Assembly: GCA_030045295.1 (NCBI GenBank) | Contig: JASIGD010000397.1 | Location: 1 to 9,102 of the forward strand | DNA length: 9,102 nt | DNA from: Streptosporangiaceae bacterium | GTDB taxonomy: Bacteria; Actinomycetota; Actinomycetes; Streptosporangiales; Streptosporangiaceae | Reading direction: 5' to 3' | Translations under genes and position numbers: made by a program | The notes under the pieces: model-generated | The model's input: only the letters and a program-made list of their open reading frames with translations | Database searches by the model: none | What the model was told of the DNA's origin: nothing | In this document: one piece after another, positions 1-6,221 of the stretch | Layout of the letters: each line of letters opens with the position of its first letter | Position numbering within the stretch: position 1 is the stretch's first letter

Positions 1-647
1 CGTGGGTGGGCGCGAGCGCCTGGCTGCCGCACGGGCGGGGCCAGCACGCCGCGCTGCGGTCCCTGGTCAGCGCGCTGCACCGGCGCCATCACCAGCAGGT
101 CGCGCCGGGCGGGCCGCCGCCCCACTGGGTCGATGACCACACCTGGATCGCCGCCGTGGACTACGACACCGGGCAGCGCGTGCTGTTCGGGCGGGACGCC
201 GCGCCGCGCGCGTCGCTAGCGGACGCGGTGGTCGCCTCCTGCTCCATTCCGGGCTGGTACGAGCCGACGACCATCGGCGGCCGCCGCTACGTCGACGGCG
301 GCGTGCGGTCCACGACGTCGCTCGGCGTGCTGGACGGCACGGACGTGCAGGACGTCTACGTGCTCGCGCCGATGGCCAGCACCGACGCCGATCATCCGCG
401 TCAGCCGCACCTGCGGATGGAACGCCGGATCCGGCAGGTGATCACCTACGGCGTGCTCCGGCAGGCAAGAGCGCTGGGCGCGCAGGGGAAGCGCGTGACG
501 GTGCTGACGCCGGGCCCGAGGGACCTGGCTGCGATGGGGATCAACCTCATGGACCCGCGGCGCAGGGAGGCCGTGCTGGACCTGTCCATCCGGACCTCGG
601 CCGAGGCGCTGCGCGGCCTGGACCGGGCGGTCCCGCGCGCGGCCTGA
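1..647 (+). CDS. Patatin-like phospholipase, C-terminal part (5' end outside window)
   Basis: The frame is already open at the window edge (first full codon at 3) and stops with TGA at 645-647, so the N-terminal part is missing, including the oxyanion loop and GxSxG nucleophile of the patatin fold. The visible part holds the second half of the catalytic dyad: ASCSIPGWYEP, then GGRRYVDGG, with the Asp of the D-G-G motif encoded at 294-296. The sequence before it (A-V-V-A-S-C-S-I-P) is the usual patatin lead-in to that motif. Patatins are Ser-Asp acyl hydrolases acting on phospholipid or neutral lipid esters; substrate cannot be predicted here. No signal peptide or TM segment is visible in this part. 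It ends 42 nt from the convergent OsmC gene. The family call is firm from the DGG block; function beyond lipid acyl hydrolase is open. Confidence 0.85.
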   Translation, partial: WVGASAWLPHGRGQHAALRSLVSALHRRHHQQVAPGGPPPHWVDDHTWIAAVDYDTGQRVLFGRDAAPRASLADAVVASCSIPGWYEPTTIGGRRYVDGGVRSTTSLGVLDGTDVQDVYVLAPMASTDADHPRQPHLRMERRIRQVITYGVLRQARALGAQGKRVTVLTPGPRDLAAMGINLMDPRRREAVLDLSIRTSAEALRGLDRAVPRAA

Positions 648-693
648 TCGGCCGGCCGGATCGCCTTTCCCGGGCTAGCCGGGGCCGGATCAG
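644..693. terminator. Possible bidirectional terminator between convergent genes
   Basis: The 42-nt gap between the patatin and OsmC stops holds an imperfect GC-rich inverted repeat. The outer arms are CTGATC at 644-649 and GATCAG at 688-693. The inner hairpin at 669-684 has arms CCCGGG/CCGGGG around CTAG, with one mismatched pair. There is no T-tract on either side, so intrinsic termination is only inferred from position and structure. U-tract-poor terminators are common in GC-rich actinobacteria. Confidence 0.35.
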
Positions 694-1130
694 TGCTCGA
701 GCTGCGCGTCGAGGCTGATGTCGACCCCGGTGAGCGCCTTGCTGACCGGGCAGCCGACCTTCGCGTCCTGAGCGGCCTGGGCGAACTGGGCGTCGTCTAG
801 GCCGGTGACCTTCCCGCGCACGGTGAGCTTGATACCGGTCAGCCGGAATCCGCCCGCTGGATCCGGTCCGAGTGACACGTCAGCCTGCACGTCGAGCTCC
901 TGCGGCGTGCCGCCCGCCTGGCCGATCAGCGCGGACAGCTGCATCGCGTAGCAGGCGGAGTGGGCCGCCGCGATGAGCTCCTCCGGGCTGGTGAATCCCC
1001 CGGCGTCCTCGGCGGCTCGCCGGGGAAATGACACCTCGTAGGTGCCGATCTTGGAACTCGCCAGCTCGACCTGGCCTGCGCCCTGCTGCAGGGTCCCGGT
1101 CCAGGCGGTGCGTGCGGTGCGGGTGGGCAT
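690..1130 (-). CDS. OsmC/Ohr-family peroxidase
   Basis: A 146-aa protein of full length for OsmC. OsmC/Ohr proteins are cytoplasmic thiol-dependent peroxidases, acting as dimers, that reduce organic hydroperoxides with two cysteines. Both are present: Cys60 in the signature TSPEELIAAAHSACYAM (residues 47-63) and Cys127 in VGCPVSKAL. The conserved Glu51 of the EEL block and Arg37/38 in the FPRRAAED segment are also seen. The ALTGVDISLDAQL ending fits OsmC rather than Ohr, so I favour the OsmC subgroup. The ATG at 1130 is well supported by a TGAGGAGA Shine-Dalgarno stretch (complement of 1135-1142) about 4 nt upstream. It is divergent from the MFS exporter and convergent with the patatin gene. 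I see no convincing -35/-10 pair. The palindrome at 1288-1309 lies about 160 bp upstream and could also affect this gene. Confidence 0.93.
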   Translation of the reverse strand: MPTRTARTAWTGTLQQGAGQVELASSKIGTYEVSFPRRAAEDAGGFTSPEELIAAAHSACYAMQLSALIGQAGGTPQELDVQADVSLGPDPAGGFRLTGIKLTVRGKVTGLDDAQFAQAAQDAKVGCPVSKALTGVDISLDAQLEH

Positions 1131-1287
1131 CGGGTCTCCTCATCCGGTCGCCGGTCAAACGTCGGTTCCCACCCTAGTACGCTCGGCCGCCGCCGGGCCG
1201 TCACGCTGGCAGAACTGCCGCCCGCCGGTACTGGCCCGGGTGAGCGCGCGCTTATCGCGGCGGGACGGGAACACCTGAGCATAATAT

Positions 1288-1309
1288 TTAGTTGTTATAT
1301 AGCAACTAA
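1288..1309. promoter_or_regulatory. MarR-type operator-like palindrome upstream of the MFS exporter
   Basis: A 22-bp inverted repeat with perfect 7-bp arms TTAGTTG (1288-1294) and CAACTAA (1303-1309). Between them lies TTATATAG, whose central TATATA is itself symmetric; the single mismatched pair is 1295/1302. It stands out sharply because it is AT-rich in very GC-rich surroundings. The site is 85 bp upstream of the MFS GTG start and contains AT-rich hexamers that could act as a -10 element, so binding there would be expected to block transcription. Size and symmetry suit a winged-helix dimer such as MarR. Regulators of that family often control DHA2 exporters and OsmC/Ohr genes. No regulator gene is in the window, so the factor is unknown. 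Confidence 0.7.
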
Positions 1310-1393
1310 TGATTCGCGGCCCGTGGCCAGCCGTTCAGCCGGCCAGCCCAGGCCGCCGCGCTCCGCAGACTTTCCGCGTTCAGGAGGAACATC

Positions 1394-3163
1394 GTGCCGT
1401 CGGCCACGCCCCAGCATCGTACGGAACAGGCAGCCCTCGCCCGGCCGGAGCCACACGGGCCCGGGCGCCACTACAAGTGGGTCGCGCTGTCCAATACGAC
1501 GCTCGGCATGCTGATGGCGACCGTCAACTCCTCGATCATGCTGATCGCGCTGCCCGACATCTTCCGGGGCATCGGCGTCAACCCGCTGCAGCCGGGCAAC
1601 ACCACCCTGCTGCTCTGGCTGCTGATGGGGTACCTGGTCGTCACGGCCGTGCTGGTGGTCAGCTTCGGGCGGCTCGGCGACATGTTCGGCCGGGTCAGGA
1701 TGTTCAACCTCGGGTTCGCGATCTTCGCCGCGTTCTCGGTGATGCTGTCGGTGACCTGGATGCACGGCACGGCCGCCGCCTGGTGGCTGATCGCGATGCG
1801 GATCCTGCAGGCCGTCGGCGGGGCCATGCTCATGGCCAACTCGAGCGCGATCCTCACCGACGCGTTCCCGGCCCGCGAGCGCGGCCTGGCGCTCGGGCTG
1901 AACCAGGTCGCCGGGATAGCGGGCTCGTTCGTCGGGCTGGTGCTCGGCGGCGTGCTCGGCCCGATCAGCTGGCGCTACATCTTCCTCGTCTCGGTCCCGT
2001 TCGGCGTCCTCGGCACGATCTGGTCGTACCTGAAGCTGCGGGAGCTGGGCATTCGCCGGCCGGCCGCGCTGGACTGGTGGGGCAACGTGACGTTCGGCGC
2101 GGGCCTGATCGCCGTCCTGGTCGGGATCACCTACGGCATCCAGCCCCACGGCGGGCACACGATGGGCTGGACCAGCCCGCTGGTGCTCGGGCTGATCGGC
2201 GGGGGCCTGGCGGTGCTCGGCATCTTCTGCGTGATCGAGACGCGGGTCGCCGATCCGATGTTCCGGCTCGCGCTGTTCCGGATCCGGCCGTTCGCCGCCG
2301 GAAACCTGGCCAGCCTGCTGGCAGGCCTCGGCCGGGGCGGGCTGATGTTCATCCTGATCATCTGGCTGCAGGGCATCTACCTGCCGATTCACGGCTACGG
2401 ATTCAGCCAGACCCCGCTCTGGGCCGGCATCGCCATGCTGCCGCTCACCGTCGGCTTCCTCATCGCCGGGCCCGCGTCGGGTTGGCTGTCCGACCGGTAC
2501 GGCGCCCGTCCGTTCGCCACCGGCGGCATGGTGGTCGCCGCGGTCTCGTTCGCCCTGCTCGAACTGCTGCCGGTCGACTTCGCGTACTGGCAGTTCGCGC
2601 TGATCCTGCTGCTCAACGGGATCGGCATGGGGCTGTTCGCCTCGCCGAACCGGGCCGGGATCATGAACAGCCTGCCGCCGGAGCGGCGCGGCGTGGGCGC
2701 GGGCATGAGTGCCACCTTCCAGAACTCGGCCATGGTCTTGTCCATCGGCATCTTCTTCACGCTGATCATCCTGGGCCTGGCCTCGTCGCTGCCCGCCGCG
2801 CTCAGCCACGGGCTGACGGCCCAGGGGGTGCCGTCAGCGGATGCCGCCCGGCTGGCCGCGCTGCCGCCCGTCTCGATCATGTTCGCGGCGCTGCTCGGCT
2901 ACAACCCGATCAGCACGCTGCTCGGGAACGCCCTTCGCACGCTGCCCGCGAGCCACGCCGCCTACCTCACCGGGCACACGTTCTTCCCGTCGCTGATCGC
3001 CGCGTCGTTCCAGCACGGCCTGGACATCGCGTTCGATTTCGCCATCGCGGCGTGCCTGGTCGCGGCCGTCGCCTCACTGCTGCGGGGACGCAGGTACGTG
3101 CACGAGGAGCACGGCACGGCCGCCGCGGCGGCCGACCGGGAGCGGGAACTGGTCAGCCGGTAA
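1394..3163 (+). CDS. MFS exporter, DHA2 (EmrB/QacA-type) family
   Basis: A 589-aa polytopic inner-membrane protein, the usual size for 14-TM drug:H+ antiporters. A hydrophilic N-terminus (residues 1-28) precedes TM1. Visible motifs are the DHA2 TM1 block with NSSIMLIALPDI (45-56), motif A GRLGDMFGRVR (92-102), motif B around RILQAVGGA (136-144), and a motif-C-like GLNQVAGIAGSFVG stretch (168-181) typical of exporters. A long extracytoplasmic loop before the last helix carries LPPVSIMFAALLGYNP. The TM1 block has Asn45 where many DHA2 proteins have Asp. The tail (after about 565) is charged and cytoplasmic. The GTG start is fixed by AGGAGG at 1382-1387, six nt upstream. Substrate cannot be told; proton-driven export of a drug, dye or metabolite is the family role. 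Its 3' end overlaps the convergent decarboxylase by 11 bp. It is probably regulated through the palindrome at 1288-1309. Confidence 0.93.
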   Translation: MPSATPQHRTEQAALARPEPHGPGRHYKWVALSNTTLGMLMATVNSSIMLIALPDIFRGIGVNPLQPGNTTLLLWLLMGYLVVTAVLVVSFGRLGDMFGRVRMFNLGFAIFAAFSVMLSVTWMHGTAAAWWLIAMRILQAVGGAMLMANSSAILTDAFPARERGLALGLNQVAGIAGSFVGLVLGGVLGPISWRYIFLVSVPFGVLGTIWSYLKLRELGIRRPAALDWWGNVTFGAGLIAVLVGITYGIQPHGGHTMGWTSPLVLGLIGGGLAVLGIFCVIETRVADPMFRLALFRIRPFAAGNLASLLAGLGRGGLMFILIIWLQGIYLPIHGYGFSQTPLWAGIAMLPLTVGFLIAGPASGWLSDRYGARPFATGGMVVAAVSFALLELLPVDFAYWQFALILLLNGIGMGLFASPNRAGIMNSLPPERRGVGAGMSATFQNSAMVLSIGIFFTLIILGLASSLPAALSHGLTAQGVPSADAARLAALPPVSIMFAALLGYNPISTLLGNALRTLPASHAAYLTGHTFFPSLIAASFQHGLDIAFDFAIAACLVAAVASLLRGRRYVHEEHGTAAAAADRERELVSR

Positions 3164-4631
3164 CCACCTGGAACGTGGCCAGCGCGGGGTCGGCCGCGTA
3201 GGCGATCCGGCCGCCGTCGGCCGTCACCTCCCGCAGCGCCGCTACCGCGTCGGCCGTGATGAGCTCGCCCGGGGCCAGGACCGGGACCCCGGGCGGGTAG
3301 GGCGCGACCAGTTCCGCGCTGACCCGGCCGACGGCCTGCTCTGCGGTCACGGTCTCGTTCCGGGCGAAGAACGCCTCTCGGGGAGACAGCACGGTCTGCG
3401 GGCGTACCGTCCACGCGGCCGCGGCGGCGGCGCGGCGCGGCGTCCCGCGGCGGCGCTCGATGGAAGCGATCAGTACCTCGGTGAACGCAGCGAGCCGGTC
3501 CTCGTCGTCGGCGATCGCGGGGATGGGGATGATAAGGTCCCGGTCGCCCATCTCCACCGGCATGCCCGCGGCGATCAGGTCGGCTTCCACCAGGCTGCCG
3601 TGTGCCCCGGTACCGGCCAGCAGCACGACGAGCTTGGCCGGGTCCACGCCGGGGCCGTCCAGGACGTCCACCCCCGGAACCTCGCGCAGCCGGCGACGGG
3701 CCGCGGCCACGCCGCGCAGGAGCCGGGCGCACAGCCGCGGCCCGTGGTTGGCGAGCAGGGCGCGCGCGGCGTCCACGCTGGCCACGATCGAGCCCGCCGG
3801 GCTGGTCGTGTGGGTGGCCTCGAACGCCCGGTTCAGCCGGGCCGTGTCCAAGCGCTCCGTCCTGGCCAGCAACAGCGCGCCTTGGGTGTAAGCGGGCAGC
3901 GTCTTGTGCGCGCTCGTCACCAGCGCGTCGGCCCCGGCTGCGATCGCGTGCGGCGGCAGGTCCGGGTGGAAGCCGAGATAGGCCGCCCAGGCCGCGTCGA
4001 CGATCAGCGGCACCCCGGCCTCGTGCGCGGCCCGGGCCTGGCCCGCCAGGTCGCCGGTGGTGCCGACGTAGGACGGATCGCCGAGGATGACGCCGCAGGC
4101 GGCGGGGTGCGCGGCCAGCGCGTCACGGACGGTTTGCACCGAGACCGCGGCGGGCAACCCGGAGCCGGGGTCGATGTCCGGCCGCACCCACACCGGCCGC
4201 AGACCCGCCAGTACCAGGCCCAGCAGCAGCGACCGGTGCAGCGTCCTGGTGATGATCACCTCCTGGCCGGGTTGGCCGATCGCCAGGCAGAACGTTTGGT
4301 TACCGTGGGTCGATCCAGCCACCGAGAAACGGCACCAGTCGGCGCCCCACAGCGCCGCCGCGCGTTCCTGCGCGTCGGCCAGCAGGTAGTCGGCGTGCTT
4401 GATCGAGTCGAGTCCGCCGTAGAGCGGCGCGTCGCCCGCCACCACGGCGCCGGCCAGGTCCTGGCGCTGCTTATGCCCTGGGGTGCTCATCGGCGACAGC
4501 CTGCCGGCCCGGGCCAGGCCGATCCAGTGCAGCCAGGCGGCCAGCAGCGGGGCGTCGGCCGCCAGCCCCAGCGGGTCGCGCGGATCGCCGGCGATGCCGG
4601 AGACCTGCGGGTCAGGAGCGCTGATCGTCAT
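3153..4631 (-). CDS. Orn/Lys/Arg decarboxylase family, short PLP fold-type I form
   Basis: A 492-aa PLP enzyme, close in length to Bacillus-type SpeA/YaaO and lacking the N-terminal wing domain of E. coli AdiA/CadA. Seen in order: STPGHK (49-54), the GSTHGN phosphate-binding block (106-111), LHRS (131-134), DPSYVGTTGDL (185-195), Asp212 as the likely PLP pyridine-N partner in VDAAWAAYLGFHPDLP, and SAHKTL with Schiff-base Lys243. The C-terminal domain, from about 380, matches the Orn/DC_C region. The family decarboxylates basic amino acids to amines (agmatine, cadaverine, putrescine); the exact substrate is undetermined. The usual D-E-A-H around the cofactor Asp is D-A-A-W here. ATG at 4631 is chosen because homology begins soon after it. 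A longer open frame to 4988 would run into the YnfA gene. The SD is weak (GGACGG next to the ATG). It may follow DUF3618 and ynfA in one transcript (92-nt gap). Confidence 0.88.
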   Translation of the reverse strand: MTISAPDPQVSGIAGDPRDPLGLAADAPLLAAWLHWIGLARAGRLSPMSTPGHKQRQDLAGAVVAGDAPLYGGLDSIKHADYLLADAQERAAALWGADWCRFSVAGSTHGNQTFCLAIGQPGQEVIITRTLHRSLLLGLVLAGLRPVWVRPDIDPGSGLPAAVSVQTVRDALAAHPAACGVILGDPSYVGTTGDLAGQARAAHEAGVPLIVDAAWAAYLGFHPDLPPHAIAAGADALVTSAHKTLPAYTQGALLLARTERLDTARLNRAFEATHTTSPAGSIVASVDAARALLANHGPRLCARLLRGVAAARRRLREVPGVDVLDGPGVDPAKLVVLLAGTGAHGSLVEADLIAAGMPVEMGDRDLIIPIPAIADDEDRLAAFTEVLIASIERRRGTPRRAAAAAAWTVRPQTVLSPREAFFARNETVTAEQAVGRVSAELVAPYPPGVPVLAPGELITADAVAALREVTADGGRIAYAADPALATFQVVTG

Positions 4632-4723
4632 CCGTCCAGTGTGCTGCGTTCGTCCCCGCGGCGATCCCCCGGCCACGAGAAACCTTTCCCGGCCTCCCGG
4701 CGCGACGCCCGAGGGCCGACGGT

Positions 4724-5059
4724 TCAGGCGTGGCGCGGGGGGAAGAAGATCACCGCGACGCCCAGCGCGACGATGCCGGCGCCCAGCCAGTCGTAGCGGT
4801 CGGGCCGGTGGCCGTCGATCCCCCAGCCCCAGAGCAGGCTCATGATCACGAACACGCCGCCGTAGGCGGCGTAGACGCGGCCGAAGTCGGCGCTGGGCTG
4901 GAGCGTGGGGATGATCCCGTACCCGACCAGGATGACCGCGCCGACCACGCCGACCGGCCAGGGCGCGCCCTCGCGCAGCCACCGCCACACCAGGTAGCCG
5001 CCGCCGATCTCGGCCAGCCCGGCGGCGGCGAACAGCCCGACGCTGCGCAGGACGTTCAC
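4724..5059 (-). CDS. YnfA/UPF0060 family small membrane protein
   Basis: A 111-aa hydrophobic protein with four predicted TM helices (about 4-24, 33-51, 62-80, 90-107). The family signature [12 protein letters not shown] (60-71), the LQPSA segment before it and the [13 protein letters not shown] block (82-94) match UPF0060 proteins such as E. coli YnfA, which are related to small multidrug resistance (SMR) transporters. Glu17 in LAEIGG sits in TM1 where SMR proteins carry their essential membrane glutamate. The likely role is efflux of cationic compounds as a dimer; this is inferred from the family. The start is GTG (CAC at 5057-5059). There is no strong SD, and the 25-nt gap after the DUF3618 stop suggests it is expressed from the upstream gene's transcript. 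Confidence 0.9.
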   Translation of the reverse strand: MNVLRSVGLFAAAGLAEIGGGYLVWRWLREGAPWPVGVVGAVILVGYGIIPTLQPSADFGRVYAAYGGVFVIMSLLWGWGIDGHRPDRYDWLGAGIVALGVAVIFFPPRHA

Positions 5060-5084
5060 GGCCCGACCCGCAGGTTCGCCGCCG

Positions 5085-5351
5085 TCACGCCCTCTTCCAC
5101 CGCCAGACGATCACCGTCCCGGCGAGCAGGACGCCGGCGGCCACCGCCAGCGGCCAGCGGCGCCGCACCACCTGGCTCTGCCGCACTTGCCCGGACACCT
5201 CGGCCGCCCGGTCCCGGGCACGCGCCGTCACCTCGGCCGCCTTGACCCGCGCCCGGGCCTTCACGTCCGCCTTGGCGGCCAGTTCGTCCACGGTCTCGCC
5301 GAGGTGCTCCCGGGTCCGCTCGATCTCTTGCTGGATTTCGTCAGCGGTCAT
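5085..5351 (-). CDS. DUF3618 small membrane-anchored protein
   Basis: An 88-aa protein starting [20 protein letters not shown]. The pattern E-I-E-R-T-R-x-x-L-x-x-T-V-D-E-L-x-x-K-A-D-V-K (residues 7-31) is the DUF3618 signature common in actinobacteria. It is followed by an Ala/Arg/Lys/Glu-rich amphipathic stretch (31-60) likely to be helical or coiled coil, an RRR-W membrane-interface cluster, and one TM helix (about 66-84) ending WRWKRA, so it is probably tail-anchored with the N-terminus in the cytoplasm. Function is unknown; relatives often sit with stress and envelope genes. ATG at 5351 is chosen because a purine-rich SD (AAGGAAGGGG) lies about 8-9 nt upstream. The same frame stays open farther upstream but has no family-like sequence. 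It is the first gene of a possible DUF3618-ynfA-decarboxylase unit. Confidence 0.88.
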   Translation of the reverse strand: MTADEIQQEIERTREHLGETVDELAAKADVKARARVKAAEVTARARDRAAEVSGQVRQSQVVRRRWPLAVAAGVLLAGTVIVWRWKRA

Positions 5352-5387
5352 CCGCGTATCCCCTTCCTTTTGCCGACGTCTGCCCTG

Positions 5388-5410
5388 CCGCCGACCGCGC
5401 GGGTCGGCGG
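5388..5410. repeat. Perfect 9-bp hairpin in the divergent intergenic region
   Basis: Left arm CCGCCGACC (5388-5396) and right arm GGTCGGCGG (5402-5410) pair perfectly across a GCGCG loop. On the minus strand it falls in the presumed 5' leader of the DUF3618 gene, about 37 nt before its ATG. On the plus strand it is followed by GTTTA. It could be a leader attenuator or mRNA-stabilising stem for DUF3618, or a terminator for a transcript entering from the left. Confidence 0.5.
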
Positions 5411-5415
5411 GTTTA

Positions 5416-5429
5416 GCGTGATCACACGC
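5416..5429. promoter_or_regulatory. Short palindrome, possible operator
   Basis: GCGTG (5416-5420) and CACGC (5425-5429) form perfect arms around ATCA, and contain the 8-bp palindrome GTGATCAC. It lies between the hairpin at 5388-5410 and a GGGTAT element on the minus strand, that is, in the likely start region of the DUF3618 transcript. Short sites like this are common by chance, so confidence is low. Confidence 0.25.
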
Positions 5430-5442
5430 GGAAAAGAACCTT

Positions 5443-5448
5443 ATACCC
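5443..5448 (-). promoter_or_regulatory. Possible -10 element GGGTAT for DUF3618
   Basis: The minus strand reads GGGTATAAGG here, about 92 nt before the DUF3618 ATG. GGGTAT is the -10 hexamer of the actinobacterial SigB/SigF class of stress sigma factors, and TATAAG overlaps it as a SigA-like -10. No good GTTT or TTGACA -35 sits at the expected distance, so this is only a suggestion. Confidence 0.3.
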
Positions 5449-5470
5449 GCCGCTACGGGCCAGCCTCGAG

Positions 5471-5522
5471 TTGATTCGCACCCTCGCGAGACCTGTACCA
5501 TGGCGGACGAAGGCGTCATAAT
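5471..5522 (+). promoter_or_regulatory. Candidate promoter for the lipoprotein-FtsH operon
   Basis: Two weak SigA-like options are visible. One is TTGATT (5471-5476) with TACCAT (5496-5501) at a long 19-nt spacing. The other is CATAAT (5517-5522), which matches five of six -10 bases but has only a poor -35 (TGTACC) upstream. The region is noticeably more AT-rich than the genes on either side, which supports a promoter somewhere within 5411-5530. Confidence 0.3.
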
Positions 5523-5526
5523 TGAC

Positions 5527-5536
5527 ACTACGTAGT
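5527..5536. repeat. Perfect 10-bp palindrome upstream of the lipoprotein
   Basis: ACTACGTAGT is a perfect palindrome. Its TACGT (5529-5533) recurs at 5540-5544, 11 nt on, about one helical turn. It lies just 3' of the CATAAT element and 5' of the ribosome binding site, so it could be an operator for the lipoprotein-FtsH operon. No regulator is known. Confidence 0.3.
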
Positions 5537-5544
5537 CCTTACGT

Positions 5545-5559
5545 GGAGGTCGCACCTCT
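5545..5559 (+). promoter_or_regulatory. Shine-Dalgarno buried in a small hairpin
   Basis: GGAGG at 5545-5549 is the ribosome binding site for the lipoprotein, 9 nt before TTG at 5559. GAGGT (5546-5550) pairs perfectly with ACCTC (5554-5558) across a CGC loop, so the SD can fold into a stem that ends right at the start codon. The spacing also decides the start: the in-frame ATG at 5568 would be 18 nt away. Whether the stem limits translation is an inference. Confidence 0.5.
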
Positions 5560-6221
5560 TGGCGAGCATGGCCCACCGCGTCGCAAAGGGCCTCGTCGGG
5601 GGATGCGTGCTTCTCCTCGGGGCCACTGTCACTGGATGCGCGGCGCCCCAGTACACCTACGTGGCCAACTCCAGCCAGAACACCTACTTCAAGGTCCCGC
5701 ACGACTGGCACCAGATCAACCCGGACGCGCTCGCGAACGTCCTAAAGCAAGTAACCGGCAGCTCGGGAAGCGGGTGGACGGTCGCTTACCAGGCCGGATC
5801 CAAGCCCACGGCCAGCGATTTCCTCAATTTCGAGACGTCGCAGCCGTTCGTGTTCGCGGAGGTCGGCACGCTCACCTCCACCGCGAGCAACGAGTTGTCG
5901 TACGACACGCTGCGCGACTTCTTCCTCCCGGTCACCTCCACCGGGCGGCAGGATGCGTCCAGCGAGGGAAATTTCCCGCTCACCGACTTCAAGCAGATCC
6001 GCGACGAGCAGCTCAGTCTCAGCCAGGGGGTGCACGGGGTCCGGGAGACCTATGACTACACCGACGCCGGGGTCGCCGACACCTTCGATGAGGTTGCCCT
6101 CACCAACGCCGACCAGACCGTCGTGTACCTGCTCGTGCTCCACTGCACCACCAGCTGTTACAGCAACGACCAGACCGAGATCAACGACGTGATGTCGTCG
6201 TTTACCGTCAGGAGCCCATGA
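5559..6221 (+). CDS. Secreted lipoprotein coupled to the FtsH-like protease
   Basis: A 220-aa protein with a lipoprotein signal peptide: basic start (MASMAHRVAK), hydrophobic core GLVGGCVLLLGAT, and lipobox V24-T25-G26-C27. It should be lipidated on Cys27 and held on the outer face of the membrane. The mature part opens with YTYVANSSQNTYFKVPHDWHQI, resembling the VP-x-x-W openings of actinobacterial LpqN-like lipoproteins; that resemblance is weak. Near the C-terminus Cys196 and Cys200 (HCTTSC) could form a disulfide, followed by a final INDVMSSFTV strand. I do not recognise a named family and predict no enzymatic residues. The TTG start is preferred because of SD spacing; ATG at 5568 would shorten it by three residues. 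Its stop overlaps the FtsH start (ATGA at 6218-6221), a sign of translational coupling and a shared job. Confidence 0.85.
   Translation: MASMAHRVAKGLVGGCVLLLGATVTGCAAPQYTYVANSSQNTYFKVPHDWHQINPDALANVLKQVTGSSGSGWTVAYQAGSKPTASDFLNFETSQPFVFAEVGTLTSTASNELSYDTLRDFFLPVTSTGRQDASSEGNFPLTDFKQIRDEQLSLSQGVHGVRETYDYTDAGVADTFDEVALTNADQTVVYLLVLHCTTSCYSNDQTEINDVMSSFTVRSP

Noticed and set aside
1042..1278. Small plus-strand open frame over the OsmC start and intergenic region
   Set aside because: It is antisense to the OsmC N-terminus, has no SD or family pattern, and is explained as a shadow frame.
1131..1287. Promoter for the OsmC gene on the minus strand (GGGAAC and TAGGGT elements)
   Set aside because: Neither element has a partner at suitable spacing, so I do not call a promoter.
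1295..2809. 504-codon open frame on the minus strand opposite the MFS gene, and a 630-codon plus-strand frame at 1309-3201
   Set aside because: Both are low-complexity products rich in Gln/Asp/Glu/His or Arg/Ala/Pro, typical of shadow frames in GC-rich DNA. The MFS frame has a clear family match, motifs and a strong SD.
4632..4988. In-frame upstream extension of the decarboxylase to 4988
   Set aside because: It would overlap almost all of ynfA on the same strand, and the added residues are Arg/Gly/Pro-rich with no homology. ATG at 4631 gives the normal family length.
5352..5711. In-frame upstream extension of the DUF3618 protein to 5711
   Set aside because: It would cross the hairpin, the divergent promoter region and the lipoprotein start. 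The DUF3618 signature begins right after the ATG at 5351, which has a good SD.
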